Positions 9,642-17,953 are shown, counted from the stretch's first letter. The stretch: DNA of 62,050 nt from CAZOVB01 sp964583095 (GCA_964583095.1 CAZOVB010000025.1:1-62050); one strand, 5' to 3'. The notes: generated by a model not told the origin, from the sequence alone. A program made the numbers and translations.

Positions 9642-9671
9642 TTAGGCTCCAGGGGATCGGGTCGCTATAAT
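9642..9671 (+). promoter_or_regulatory. Promoter of hemB with consensus -10
   Basis: A perfect TATAAT (9666-9671) has only a weak -35 (TTAGGC at 9642-9647, 18-bp spacing). It is followed by GCGTGAC, nearly the same as the ACGTGAC after the rplM -10. The predicted start near 9678 lies after the in-frame ATG at 9674 and supports translation from 9734. Confidence 0.55.
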
Positions 9672-9733
9672 GCGTGACTTACCTGCCGGCCTCGGGGGCA
9701 CCTAAAGGGCCGAACAAGGGCACACGAGACAAA

Positions 9734-10729
9734 ATGGCTGAATATCCTCAAAGAAGACTTCGGCGTCTGCGGCGAAGCCCGGCGCTTCGCGAAATGCTCG
9801 TCGAGCATCGACTGGCGACAGAAGATCTGATCGCGCCGCTTTTCGTGCGCGCCGGCAGGGGCCTGCGTAATGAGATACCCTCCATGCCCGGCCAGTACCA
9901 GTTGAGCGTGGATACCGCCCTGGAAACCGCAAAACGTTGGTCAGACAAGGGATTGTCTTCGGTTCTGCTCTTTGGTATTCCCCAGCAGAAGGACGCGATC
10001 GGCTCGGGGGCCTGGAAGAAGGACGAAGCGGTCCAGCAACTCATTGGCATGCTCAAGTCCCAGTTGCCCCACCTGCTGGTGATCACCGACGTCTGTCTCT
10101 GCGAGTATACCTCCCATGGTCACTGTGGCCCCCTGATCGACGATGCCGGAGAAAAGACCGTCGACAACGATGCCTCCGTGGAGCTGCTGGCAAAGACCGC
10201 GGTCTCCCACGCCCGGGCCGGGGCGGATGTGGTGGCCCCCTCTGCCATGATGGACGGCCAGATCCGCGCCATCCGATCGGCGCTGGACCAAGCCGGCCTT
10301 ACACAGACGGCCATCCTGTCCTATGCGGTCAAGTTTGCCAGTTCGTATTACGGCCCGTTTCGGGATGCGGCTGATTCCGCGCCGGCTTTCGGCGACCGGC
10401 GCACCTACCAGATGGACTATCGCAACGGCTCCCAGGCGCTGCTTGAAGCCGACAGCGACGAGCAGGAAGGGGCCGACATGCTCATGGTCAAGCCGGCAGG
10501 AGCGTATCTGGATATCATCCAGAGAGTCTCGCGCCGATCCCCCCTGCCTCTCGCGGCCTACCAGGTCAGCGGCGAATACGCGATGATCAAAGCCGCCGCC
10601 CAGCGAGGATGGATCGATGAGGCCTCGGTTGCCATGGAATCCGTTCTTGCCATTCGCAGGGCCGGTGCCGATGCCGTCATCACCTACTTTGCCGAAACCC
10701 TCGCCGAGACCTTGCAAAACTCTCACTAA
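9734..10729 (+). CDS. hemB: Delta-aminolevulinic acid dehydratase (porphobilinogen synthase)
   Basis: 331 residues, normal length. It condenses two 5-aminolevulinate molecules to porphobilinogen. The zinc-site cysteines are visible in DVCLCEYTSHGHCG, the Schiff-base lysines in SYAVKFASSYYGPFRD and MLMVKPAG, and the N-terminal arm in RLRRLRRSPALREM. It therefore looks like the Zn-dependent class. Start ATG 9734 is chosen over the in-frame ATG at 9674, which precedes the predicted transcription start. The next gene begins 27 bp downstream. Together with hemC (50307-51236) and ahbC-ahbD it gives a partial heme pathway in this window. Confidence 0.96.
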   Translation: MAEYPQRRLRRLRRSPALREMLVEHRLATEDLIAPLFVRAGRGLRNEIPSMPGQYQLSVDTALETAKRWSDKGLSSVLLFGIPQQKDAIGSGAWKKDEAVQQLIGMLKSQLPHLLVITDVCLCEYTSHGHCGPLIDDAGEKTVDNDASVELLAKTAVSHARAGADVVAPSAMMDGQIRAIRSALDQAGLTQTAILSYAVKFASSYYGPFRDAADSAPAFGDRRTYQMDYRNGSQALLEADSDEQEGADMLMVKPAGAYLDIIQRVSRRSPLPLAAYQVSGEYAMIKAAAQRGWIDEASVAMESVLAIRRAGADAVITYFAETLAETLQNSH

Positions 10730-10756
10730 CCCACCCACCGGAGTGCTTGATTTACG

Positions 10757-11626
10757 ATGCAGGCCTACGAAGCCCATAAGACCAATGGAGGAGTCCGTGA
10801 CTGCGGACGGTTCTTTCTGGACTTCTTCGGACAGTTCACCTCCGAGCAAGTGCAGACCGAATGGCAACCCCGCCGGCGCGATCTCGATGAGAAGATCGAG
10901 AAGCTCATCGACGAGACATGGAAGCAGAGCCTCGAAAAGGCTCGGAACACCGGCAGGAAACTCTTTAACGGCAAGCTCTGCCGCCTGATCGACTGCGCCA
11001 CCGACAACCGGTTGCGCCTGACCTTGGGGCCCTGCGACTTCAAGCACTTCTTGGGAACCAACCTCACCCACGCCCATCTTCGCTACGCCCACGGCCCAGA
11101 TACCCTTGCCGATGCCCTGGGCGTTTCGGCTTCGGTCGTCTCCCGGGACGGGTTTCTCACCCTGGGCCGACGAAGCCAGGAAGTCTTCTACCATGCCGGA
11201 CGGATCCATCCCATCGGCGGGGTCGTGGAGATCGATCAGGATCCTCCCCCGGCCCCGAATCCGTTTGACGCCATGCGGAGCGAACTGGAAGAGGAACTGT
11301 GCATCAAGGGTGATATGGTCACCGAACTGACATGCCTGGGGCTGGTGCGCGACAAGCACATCGTGCAGCCGGAGTTGATCTTCGATGCGACCGTCGACGA
11401 GGACGTTTCGCAGATCCGCCAGGGGATGGCCCAGGCCAGCGACCGCGGAGAGCATGTCGAGTTGCTCCACGTCCGCAATCACCCCTCCAGCGTGATCAAC
11501 TTCGTGGAATCCAATGCCCAGCAGCTCACGCCGGTCGCGCTGGCCTCGCTTCTGCTTCACGGCCTGCGGTGCTGGGGCACCGGGTGGTTCGCCTCCGCCC
11601 GGGGCTACCTGCGCAGCATGTACTGA
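10757..11626 (+). CDS. Nudix-like hydrolase, resembling UDP-sugar pyrophosphatase (NUDT22 type)
   Basis: 289 residues. The N-terminal half (about 1-100) ends in LGPCDFKHFLGTNL, a signature-like stretch recalling eukaryotic NUDT22 (the LGL...FLGTNL segment). From about 105 a Nudix fold follows: RRSQEVFYHAGRIHPIGG, then a degenerate Nudix box FDAMRSELEEELCI, where the usual RELxEE reads RSELEEE. If active it would cleave a nucleoside diphosphate sugar; the altered box leaves this open. It follows hemB by 27 bp and is probably read from the same promoter, but no link to tetrapyrroles is evident. Confidence 0.6.
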   Translation: MQAYEAHKTNGGVRDCGRFFLDFFGQFTSEQVQTEWQPRRRDLDEKIEKLIDETWKQSLEKARNTGRKLFNGKLCRLIDCATDNRLRLTLGPCDFKHFLGTNLTHAHLRYAHGPDTLADALGVSASVVSRDGFLTLGRRSQEVFYHAGRIHPIGGVVEIDQDPPPAPNPFDAMRSELEEELCIKGDMVTELTCLGLVRDKHIVQPELIFDATVDEDVSQIRQGMAQASDRGEHVELLHVRNHPSSVINFVESNAQQLTPVALASLLLHGLRCWGTGWFASARGYLRSMY

Positions 11627-11683
11627 TCTTTTGCATCCCGGTCAGTGGGGAAAAAAGTGCAAAAGCGCCTCACCATTGTCCTT

Positions 11684-11712
11684 TTGCCGGGTCCAAACCT
11701 GTCGGGTATAAT
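11684..11712 (+). promoter_or_regulatory. Sigma70-like promoter of the STN-domain gene
   Basis: TTGCCG (11684-11689), a 17-bp spacer and a perfect TATAAT (11707-11712). Transcription would start near 11719, which excludes upstream in-frame starts and supports the ATG at 11798. Confidence 0.75.
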
Positions 11713-11797
11713 AGGTAAGAGGCCTTTGCGCCTCGCCGGAGTAGAGAGAATCAGGCGTCTGCAGACTTGGCCCGACGGGCTGAGGGGAGAGAATCTC

Positions 11798-12898
11798 ATG
11801 AGAAAGCATTTGGTAACCGTTTTTCTGCTGGCCACTTGCATCGCTCCCGCGGCCTTGCTTTCCGCCGCCCCTCCGGAGATCAAGGACCTGGATCGACGGA
11901 TCAGGAAACCGGCTGTGCCGGGCAGATTTGCCGAGGCCCTGGCCTGGACCGCGGTCCAGGCGGGCTACGAGATCAAAATCGACTGGGAAACCGTCAACGC
12001 TCGTGGTGTGAACAACGACACCAAGGTCAGCCTGAAGACCCCTGCTGCCACCCCCTCTGAGTTGATGGACATGATCCTCCTTCGGGTTTCCGAGCCCTCC
12101 AAGCCCCTGTCGTGGTTTGCCGACGAGGACACTATCTACGTCACCAGCCAGAAGCGCGTCCTGCTGATCCGCAGCGGGACGATGACCATCGACGGATCCC
12201 TAAAGGCCTCGCCGACCCCCGCCCAGGTTCCCGTCAGGCCCAACGCCCGCCGGCGAAACGTCAAAGAGTATTCGTTCGACAAACTGCCCCTCAAGGACGT
12301 TCTGGGGTTCTTCGGCAAGAGTACCGGCATCAACTTCCACGTGAACTGGAGATCCCTCGAAGCTGTGGGAATCACATCCCAGACGCCCGTCAGCCTGAAT
12401 GTCCGGAATGTCAGTCCAGGCCGGGCCCTGGACCTCATCATGGACGATTTGAACGTCAATCGGGGAACGCTGGAGCGCATCTACTGGGTCGTTGATCGCG
12501 GCGTGGTGACCGTTGCCTCCGGGTCGGCCTTGAATGAATCCACATCGACCCGGGTCTACGACATTACCGATATTCTCTTCGTACCCAACGACGTGGACCC
12601 GCCCGACAATGACTCCTTTGGCAATGGCCGGTCACGAGGCCATGGACGCGATTCCACCGACAGCGGCACCTTTTTCGACGACGATGACGATGACGACGAT
12701 GATGACGACGACGATTCCTACCGCGACCGCAAGAACTCCCGTCGGGCTTCCATCGTCCGCATCATACGCAACTCCATCGGCCTGGAAATGTGGAGCGAGG
12801 GCGGCGGGAAAGGCTCGATCCACGCGATGAACAATCGCCTGGTCATCACCCAGACCCCCTTGGGCTTCAAGCTGCTGGAAAACGCGCTAAAGCGGTAG
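11798..12898 (+). CDS. Secreted STN (secretin/TonB N-terminal) domain protein with poly-Asp run
   Basis: 366 residues from the ATG at 11798, which has GGGGAGAG just upstream and begins a signal peptide (MRKHLVTVFLLATCIAPAALLSA). Two repeated modules resemble STN/secretin N0-like domains: FAEALAWTAVQAGYEI ... LMDMILLRVSEP and YSFDKLPLKDVLGFFGKSTG ... ALDLIMDDLN, each with an amyloid-like beta segment after it. Between about 288 and 306 there is a run of 13 aspartates encoded by mixed GAC/GAT codons. A last domain ends in LLENALKR. There is no secretin barrel, so it may be a periplasmic scaffold or partner of a secretion or pilus system encoded elsewhere. Confidence 0.65.
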   Translation: MRKHLVTVFLLATCIAPAALLSAAPPEIKDLDRRIRKPAVPGRFAEALAWTAVQAGYEIKIDWETVNARGVNNDTKVSLKTPAATPSELMDMILLRVSEPSKPLSWFADEDTIYVTSQKRVLLIRSGTMTIDGSLKASPTPAQVPVRPNARRRNVKEYSFDKLPLKDVLGFFGKSTGINFHVNWRSLEAVGITSQTPVSLNVRNVSPGRALDLIMDDLNVNRGTLERIYWVVDRGVVTVASGSALNESTSTRVYDITDILFVPNDVDPPDNDSFGNGRSRGHGRDSTDSGTFFDDDDDDDDDDDDDSYRDRKNSRRASIVRIIRNSIGLEMWSEGGGKGSIHAMNNRLVITQTPLGFKLLENALKR

Positions 12899-13058
12899 TT
12901 GCGCCCTGGCCGGCCACGGGATTCCGCAAAGAACCGCTAGGGACCTGTGCCCTTTGGCGAACCTGCTATGTCCCGGGTCGTAGAAACGTTACAATGACTT
13001 TGCGACCTGCCTGATTTCCCCAGCTACCCTCCCGGCACTGGCCGGTTCAAGAGATACC

Positions 13059-14252
13059 ATGATCGGAATTTCCAAGCTGTATTGTCGTAGCGTCGAGGCC
13101 TCGGATCCCATCCGCTATGGCCGCTCGATCAAGAACCTCCCCAGCCACCTTCTCCAATTCTCCCAGGACAAGCGTCCCGTCGTCGTATGGAACTGCACCA
13201 AGGCCTGCAACCTCCGCTGTGCCCACTGCTACTCGGCCAGCACGTGCGAAACCGCACCGGATGAGCTGACCACCGAGCAGGCAAAGGCGTTTATCCAGGA
13301 TGTCGGCCGGTTCGGAAGCCCCGTATTGCTCTTTTCCGGTGGTGAGCCGCTGATGCGCAACGACCTGTTCGACCTGATCCCCCTTGCCAAGGAGTCCGGC
13401 CTGCGGGCGGTGATCTCCACCAACGGCACGCGGATCGATGAGCCCACCGCCGAGAAACTCAAGGACGCGGGCCTCAGCTACGTCGGCGTGAGCCTCGACG
13501 GGCTCCGCGAGGTCAATGACCAGTTCCGGGGCGTCGTGGGCGCCTTTGACCGGGCCCTTGCCGGCATCCGCGCCTGTCGGGCCGCCGGCGTGAAGGTAGG
13601 CCTGCGCCTGACCATGAACAAACGCAACGTAGCGGACATTCCCGCGATCTTCGACCTGCTGGAAGAGGAAGGCATCCCCCGGATCTGCTTTTACCACCTG
13701 GCCTACGCCGGCCGGGGCGGCGCCATTCGCCAGGACGCCCTGGACCATACCCAGACCCGCCAGGCTCTGGATCTGATCATGGACCGCACCGCCGCCCTGC
13801 ACAACCAGGGCAAGAAGGTCGAGGTCCTCACCGTGGACAACCACGTGGATGGCCCCTACCTCTACATGCGTCTGCTGCGGGAAGATCCCGCCCGGGCCGC
13901 CAACGCCCTCAGGCTGCTCCGCATGAACGGGGGCAACTCCAGCGGGATCGGCATCGGCGCGGTCAGTTGGAACGGCGACGTCCACCCGGACCAGTTCTGG
14001 CGGAACCACACCGTCGGAAACGTCAAGAAGCGTCCCTTCAGCGAGATCTGGACCGATCCGGATCAGCCCCTGCTCTCCAAGCTCCGAAACCGCAAGGAAT
14101 ACCTCCACTGCCGCTGCATGCGATGCCGCTTCCTGCCGGTCTGCAACGGGAACCTCCGCGCCCGGGCCGAGGCCGCAACCGGCGATCCCTGGGGCGACGA
14201 CCCCGCCTGCTACCTGACCAACGAGGAAATCGCCGGGGAGCTGCCCGAATGA
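13059..14252 (+). CDS. ahbC: Radical SAM 12,18-didecarboxysiroheme deacetylase (AhbC/NirJ-like)
   Basis: 397 residues. The N-terminus MIGISKLYCRSVEASDPIRYG and the phrase LPSHLLQFSQDKRPVVVWN are typical of AhbC/NirJ1-type enzymes, which remove acetate side chains of 12,18-didecarboxysiroheme to give Fe-coproporphyrin III. The radical SAM cluster motif is CNLRCAHC with LLFSGGEPL behind it. The C-terminal part has the SPASM-like cysteines in CRCMRCRFLPVCNG. The stop overlaps the start of ahbD (ATGA), so the two are translationally coupled. A TACAAT-type -10 lies at 12990-12995 without a clear -35. NirJ of heme d1 synthesis is the alternative, but the AhbD partner argues for heme b. Confidence 0.88.
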   Translation: MIGISKLYCRSVEASDPIRYGRSIKNLPSHLLQFSQDKRPVVVWNCTKACNLRCAHCYSASTCETAPDELTTEQAKAFIQDVGRFGSPVLLFSGGEPLMRNDLFDLIPLAKESGLRAVISTNGTRIDEPTAEKLKDAGLSYVGVSLDGLREVNDQFRGVVGAFDRALAGIRACRAAGVKVGLRLTMNKRNVADIPAIFDLLEEEGIPRICFYHLAYAGRGGAIRQDALDHTQTRQALDLIMDRTAALHNQGKKVEVLTVDNHVDGPYLYMRLLREDPARAANALRLLRMNGGNSSGIGIGAVSWNGDVHPDQFWRNHTVGNVKKRPFSEIWTDPDQPLLSKLRNRKEYLHCRCMRCRFLPVCNGNLRARAEAATGDPWGDDPACYLTNEEIAGELPE

Positions 14253-15304
14253 CTCCCCCTCACACCGCCGCACAGACGCCCCAGGGCGACAGCAGCCCCC
14301 CGCTTCGGCTGCTGTTCTGGGAATCCACGACCCGCTGCAACCTGGCCTGTATTCACTGCCGGCGAATGGATGTAGCCGAGGAGGCCGCCAGGCAGGACCT
14401 TTCCACCGATGAGGCCAAGGCCCTGATCGATTCGACCGCCTCGCTGGGGCGCAGTATCTTTGTTTTCTCGGGCGGAGAACCGCTGATGCGTCCGGACTGG
14501 CAGGACCTGGCCCGATACGCCCGCGACAAAGGGCTCATCACCGCCCTGGCCACCAACGGCACGCAGATCGACGCCGAAACCGCCGCCGCCATCCGCGACT
14601 GCGGCTTCCACCGCGTCTCGATCAGCTTCGACGGGGCCGACGCCCAGACGCATGATACCTTCCGGGCTCTGCCGGGCGCCTTTGACAGCGCCAAACGCGG
14701 CGCCGCCCAGCTTCGCGCCCACCATGTGCCCATCCAGGTCAACGCCACCATCGCCGCCCACAACGACCACCAGCTCGAGCAGATCCTCGCCCTGGCAAAG
14801 CAACTCGACGCCGAAGCCCTGCACCTGTTCCTGTTGGTCCCGGTCGGATGCGGGGTGGAGATCGCCCCCAGCCACCAGCTTTCGCCTGAACGATACGAAC
14901 AGGTCCTGCACTGGCTGGCCGACAAGCAAGCCCAGGGCACGGGGATCGAACTCAAGGCCACCTGCGCCCCCCACTACAACCGAATCGCCATCCAGAAAGG
15001 CCTGAAAGTCCGTGGCCGGGGGTGCCTCTGCGGGGTTGCGGTCGCCTTCGTCTCGCATAAAGGCGACGTCTACCCCTGCGGCTACCTGCCGGTTTCCTGC
15101 GGCAACATCCGCCAGACGGATTTCGCCGAGATCTGGAAGAACAGCCAGGTTTTCACTGAGCTGCGGGACTACGAGAAGCTCGAGGGCAAGTGCGGTCTCT
15201 GCCGCTACAAGGGCGCCTGCGGAGGCTGTCGGGCAAGAGCCTTTGCCCAGACGGGCAGCTACCTCTCAGCCGAGCCGGCCTGCACCTTCCAGCCCGAAAG
15301 CTGA
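14249..15304 (+). CDS. ahbD: Radical SAM heme b synthase (AhbD)
   Basis: 351 residues. AhbD oxidatively decarboxylates the two propionates of Fe-coproporphyrin III to the vinyls of heme b without oxygen. Motifs: LRLLFWESTTRCNLACIHC with the cluster cysteines, FVFSGGEPLMRPDW, the family segment ATCAPHYNRI, and the auxiliary-cluster cysteines in YPCGYLPVSCGN and KCGLCRYKGACGGCRARAFA. The start ATG overlaps the ahbC stop by four bases. The pair completes the late part of the siroheme-dependent pathway. The siroheme decarboxylase AhbA/AhbB and the siroheme-forming steps are not in the window. Confidence 0.9.
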   Translation: MTPPHTAAQTPQGDSSPPLRLLFWESTTRCNLACIHCRRMDVAEEAARQDLSTDEAKALIDSTASLGRSIFVFSGGEPLMRPDWQDLARYARDKGLITALATNGTQIDAETAAAIRDCGFHRVSISFDGADAQTHDTFRALPGAFDSAKRGAAQLRAHHVPIQVNATIAAHNDHQLEQILALAKQLDAEALHLFLLVPVGCGVEIAPSHQLSPERYEQVLHWLADKQAQGTGIELKATCAPHYNRIAIQKGLKVRGRGCLCGVAVAFVSHKGDVYPCGYLPVSCGNIRQTDFAEIWKNSQVFTELRDYEKLEGKCGLCRYKGACGGCRARAFAQTGSYLSAEPACTFQPES

Positions 15305-15435
15305 ACCACCCGACCCGAGACTGCCCATTCTGCCGCCGGTTTATCTTGACGAACTCTGGTTCCACCGACTAAATAGCATCACCCCGCGGGGGGTACGATG
15401 TCGGGGGCACTTCCCAGGTTTTGCGCAAAATCCAC

Positions 15436-15465
15436 TTCACAGCTCGATAGCTCCTGCGGTATACT
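15436..15465 (+). promoter_or_regulatory. Promoter of the tRNA-Ala gene
   Basis: TTCACA (15436-15441), 18-bp spacer, TATACT (15460-15465), 13 bp before the mature tRNA 5' end. Confidence 0.65.
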
Positions 15466-15478
15466 GCTTTGCTTGCCT

Positions 15479-15551
15479 GGGGCCGTAGCTCAGCCGGGAG
15501 AGCGACGCGTTCGCAATGCGTAGGTCAGGGGTTCGAATCCCCTCGGCTCCA
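15479..15551 (+). tRNA. tRNA-Ala (anticodon CGC)
   Basis: A full cloverleaf can be drawn. The acceptor GGGGCCG (15479-15485) pairs with CGGCTCC (15544-15550), and the third pair is G-U, the alanine identity element. The D stem is GCTC/GAGC. The anticodon arm is ACGCG-TTCGCAA-TGCGT with anticodon CGC at 15512-15514. The T arm is AGGGG-TTCGAAT-CCCCT and the discriminator A is at 15551. The CCA end is not encoded. It reads GCG codons, frequent in this GC-rich genome. Confidence 0.95.
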
Positions 15552-15567
15552 GTCTTCGCCCGCCGCT

Positions 15568-15831
15568 TCATGGCGGGCTTGGGCGTCGTGGCAAATCCGC
15601 CTTCTCCTCATCCATTGGCTCTCGAGACGCTCCCGCAACCCGCTTCTTCCTTCTCGCCCAAGGCAACAGGGCCAGGATGCAGGCACCAACCCCCGAAACA
15701 AGGCCGCCCCCGATCGCCCCGCCGGGACAGCCCGACTTGCCGCAATAGGGGCAGATGTCTGTGCCGATCAGGCCGAAGAGACCGCCCCACCACAGACTCA
15801 AGCGCACCATGTACCGCCAGAGCTTCCGCAT
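15568..15831 (-). CDS. Small membrane protein with CPYCGKSGCPGG motif
   Basis: 87 residues starting with MRKLWRYMVRLSLWWGG. The ATG at 15831 has AGGAAGG 8 nt upstream, which favours a real gene. Two hydrophobic segments (about 7-24 and 38-57) flank a short loop with DICPYCGKSGCPGG, three cysteines that could bind a metal. A basic and then acidic tail follows. It does not overlap the tRNA at 15479-15551. The strong hairpin at 15855-15897 separates it from the operon upstream. I do not recognise the family. Confidence 0.5.
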   Translation of the reverse strand: MRKLWRYMVRLSLWWGGLFGLIGTDICPYCGKSGCPGGAIGGGLVSGVGACILALLPWARRKKRVAGASREPMDEEKADLPRRPSPP

Positions 15832-15854
15832 GTTCTGCACCTTCCTGCCGATGC

Positions 15855-15897
15855 CCTGGCGGGCCGGGAGCGACAGTTCTGCTCCCGGCCCGCCAGG
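15855..15897 (-). terminator. Strong hairpin terminator downstream of the PEP-CTERM gene
   Basis: A perfect 17-bp stem (15855-15871 with 15881-15897) around a 9-nt loop, 22 bp beyond the PEP-CTERM stop. There is no clear U-run, so it may act as a transcript-stabilising 3' end as much as a terminator. Confidence 0.7.
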
Positions 15898-15919
15898 CAT
15901 CTCTCGAAGAGCCGTCCAA

Positions 15920-16684
15920 TCAGCGAGACTGCACGTCCGCTTTGCGCCGACGAACCAGCGCCAAACCACCTATCGCCAGCAGCGACAGACTGGCCGGTTC
16001 AGGAACCAGGTACTCCATCGCCTCGTGGTGAGCGTGCTCCTCCGAGCCGTTGTTGAACACAGCCCAGATGGGGTCCGACGTGTAGAGGGTGCCGGAATCG
16101 TTAAGCACCAGTTCCAGGCTGAAAGCGTATATGCCTGCAGCCGGCTCGATGTAGGTCGAATCACCCATGCCCGGAAGGTTGCCTGCTCCAGGAGCCGCGT
16201 AGAGCGACGTCGTGAAGTGTTTGTGCACGCTGCCATCGGACAAGACCGCCTGGATGTACGAGCCCGTTTGGGCACCGCTGTCGGCATCCAGGGTGCGAGC
16301 CTGGTTGCCCATCAGGAGACTGACATAGGCTTCACCCGGAGAACCGAAGGCTACCTCACCGGCGCCGTCCCAATAGAGCAGACTGCTGAGGATGTTGTAG
16401 CTCAGTGCAGCGCCCGCGGGCAGACTACCGACGCCCGCAGCCTGGTTGACGCCAGGATCGGACGGGTTGAACGGGTCATAGAGATCTTCCCCGAACTCAA
16501 AGCCATAGGTGGTGATCGGCGGAGGCGTGTGATGCCCCCCATGATCCAAGCCGCCGGTCAGAAGCTGACCGCCCTGGAAATAGGGGGCGATGTCAAAGTG
16601 CTCGTGTTCGTGTTCGTCTGCAATGGCGACGCCGGTCAGAAGAGGCATCGCCACAAGAACGGCTGCTACGCTGGAGTATTTCAT
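15920..16684 (-). CDS. His-rich PEP-CTERM protein, possibly Zur-repressed All3515-like
   Basis: 254 residues from the ATG at 16684, preceded by AAGGAT. A signal peptide (MKYSSVAAVLVAMPLLTGVAIA) is followed by a His/Glu-rich mature start (DEHEHEHFDIAPYF, then GGLDHGGHHTPPP), and the centre is beta-rich. The C-terminus has VPEPASLSLLAIGGLALVRR and a basic tail, a classic PEP-CTERM sorting signal for exosortase processing. Histidine clusters suggest metal binding at the cell surface. Cyanobacterial All3515-type PEP-CTERM proteins are known Zur targets with a similar HxH-rich N-terminus. That resemblance, the regulator next door and the palindrome in the operon promoter support a zinc role, by inference. 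It is last in a three-gene operon. Confidence 0.7.
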   Translation of the reverse strand: MKYSSVAAVLVAMPLLTGVAIADEHEHEHFDIAPYFQGGQLLTGGLDHGGHHTPPPITTYGFEFGEDLYDPFNPSDPGVNQAAGVGSLPAGAALSYNILSSLLYWDGAGEVAFGSPGEAYVSLLMGNQARTLDADSGAQTGSYIQAVLSDGSVHKHFTTSLYAAPGAGNLPGMGDSTYIEPAAGIYAFSLELVLNDSGTLYTSDPIWAVFNNGSEEHAHHEAMEYLVPEPASLSLLAIGGLALVRRRKADVQSR

Positions 16685-16728
16685 ATTGACTATCCTTTTT
16701 GGTTTTGATAATTGGATTTGTGGCCTGG

Positions 16729-17439
16729 CTATCTCGCCACGGCCGGATCGAATCTGTTCTTTTCTCTGTCCTGGAAGACTTCTCTGAAGCTTCTGGTCTC
16801 TGCGTGTCCGTCCAGAAATCCGTAGTTGGCCCTTGCGTTCCAAGAGCGCAATTCGCCTCCATGCTGGTTGATCTGCAGTTGATTGGCCGCTTTGGCGACG
16901 ACATTACCGACCCACAAGTCCACGTGCGGGTGGTCGGCTCCGGCAAACTCACCTTCCTCCGCCATCTCGACGAAGTGCACCGTTCTTGAAGGGCTGGGCA
17001 CCGAATCAATCTTCTTGTAGGGCCCGCCCCAAGGGCACAGGTTCGGGTCGGTGAACTCGTTGATGCCATAGCTGCATCTGCGGTACTGATCGCTTGACGG
17101 CGGTACGGGGATTCCTCCCGGCCAGTGGGGACTGTCGTCGGAGGGGCATCGAGCCATGAGCTTATCACCGTAATACGGTTGAAGCGTGTTGAGCCACGCC
17201 ACGTCCTCGTCTGCGTGGGCTCCTCCATGGGCCATGCCTGCTCTGACCATCCAGCCGTTGTTGGATGTCACATACATCCAATGCGCAACTTCCATGTTGC
17301 GAATATTTGCGAGACACTTGGCGGTCCGTGCCAACTCCCTGGCCTTTTGCAGGGAGGGCAGCAAGATCGTGCTCAGCACCGAGAGTACGGCTATTGCGAT
17401 CAGCAACTCGATCAATGTGAAGGCGTTCCGTGCGCGCAT
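16729..17439 (-). CDS. Prepilin-type N-methylation protein (planctomycete DUF1559-like)
   Basis: 236 residues. A short basic leader ends in the prepilin cleavage site and hydrophobic helix NAFTLIELLIAIAVLSVLST, and the C-terminal part has the planctomycete type-II pseudopilin ending FLDGHAETRSF (H/DGH motif). The central region is Trp- and His-rich (GMAHGGAHADEDVAWLN). Proteins of this type are abundant in planctomycetes and their roles are mostly unknown. Only 37 bp separates it from the gene upstream and 44 bp from the one downstream, so it belongs to the putative zinc-responsive operon. Confidence 0.8.
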   Translation of the reverse strand: MRARNAFTLIELLIAIAVLSVLSTILLPSLQKARELARTAKCLANIRNMEVAHWMYVTSNNGWMVRAGMAHGGAHADEDVAWLNTLQPYYGDKLMARCPSDDSPHWPGGIPVPPSSDQYRRCSYGINEFTDPNLCPWGGPYKKIDSVPSPSRTVHFVEMAEEGEFAGADHPHVDLWVGNVVAKAANQLQINQHGGELRSWNARANYGFLDGHAETRSFREVFQDREKNRFDPAVAR

Positions 17440-17476
17440 GGATATCCTCGGGCAAGGGTTGCATCTTCAACGGATT

Positions 17477-17893
17477 TCAGACAGAAGCGATGAAGAGAAA
17501 GGCCGGAGGTGCCCGAGGGCCGAGAGTCGAAGGCGTGGTCTGGAAAATCGGGAGATGCCGGGCCGCCTCTGCAACGAGGATGGGCGGGGGAGTGTGATAC
17601 CAACCGGTGCTTCGCGCACTGACCAAGGCTTTGGAACCCGAAAGCGTCCGGCAGATCAGGCAGGTTGCGGGATCATGATGGTGGTCGAAAACGCCACCAT
17701 CCTGTATACTCAATTCGGCCTCGTGGCGTGCCGCGACCGAACCGGCCCTGGAATCACCGTGTTCGCAATGCTGTGGCCCACAACTGTGGCCCATGGCCGC
17801 ATGTTCCCCCGAGAGGTGGACTGCATGCAGGAAGCCGGCGCCTTGGAAGGAGGCCAGGCATAAAGTGAACCAGATGCCCCATCGGTTCTTCAT
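17477..17893 (-). CDS. Secreted Cys/His-rich small protein, first gene of the putative Zur operon
   Basis: 138 residues. A signal peptide-like start (MKNRWGIWFTLCLASFQGAGF) leads to two metal-ligand-like clusters: MGHSCGPQHCEHGD (about 34-47) and FDHHHDPATCLICRTL (about 69-84). The latter resembles the His and CxxC patterns of small secreted proteins encoded near copper or zinc genes (DUF2946-like). The tail is Pro/Ala-rich. I do not recognise a defined family. Its promoter overlaps the palindrome at 17960-17971, and it is transcribed divergently from the Fur/Zur-type regulator. Confidence 0.55.
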   Translation of the reverse strand: MKNRWGIWFTLCLASFQGAGFLHAVHLSGEHAAMGHSCGPQHCEHGDSRAGSVAARHEAELSIQDGGVFDHHHDPATCLICRTLSGSKALVSARSTGWYHTPPPILVAEAARHLPIFQTTPSTLGPRAPPAFLFIASV

Positions 17894-17953
17894 AATACGT
17901 TCAACCGAGCCTTTCGTTTCGATGGGCAGGAGAGCCTTGAAGATCTTTCAAGA

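Noticed and set aside
9674..9733. Upstream ATG start for hemB
   Set aside because: It lies at or before the predicted transcription start from the TATAAT at 9666-9671, and the added residues do not resemble HemB.
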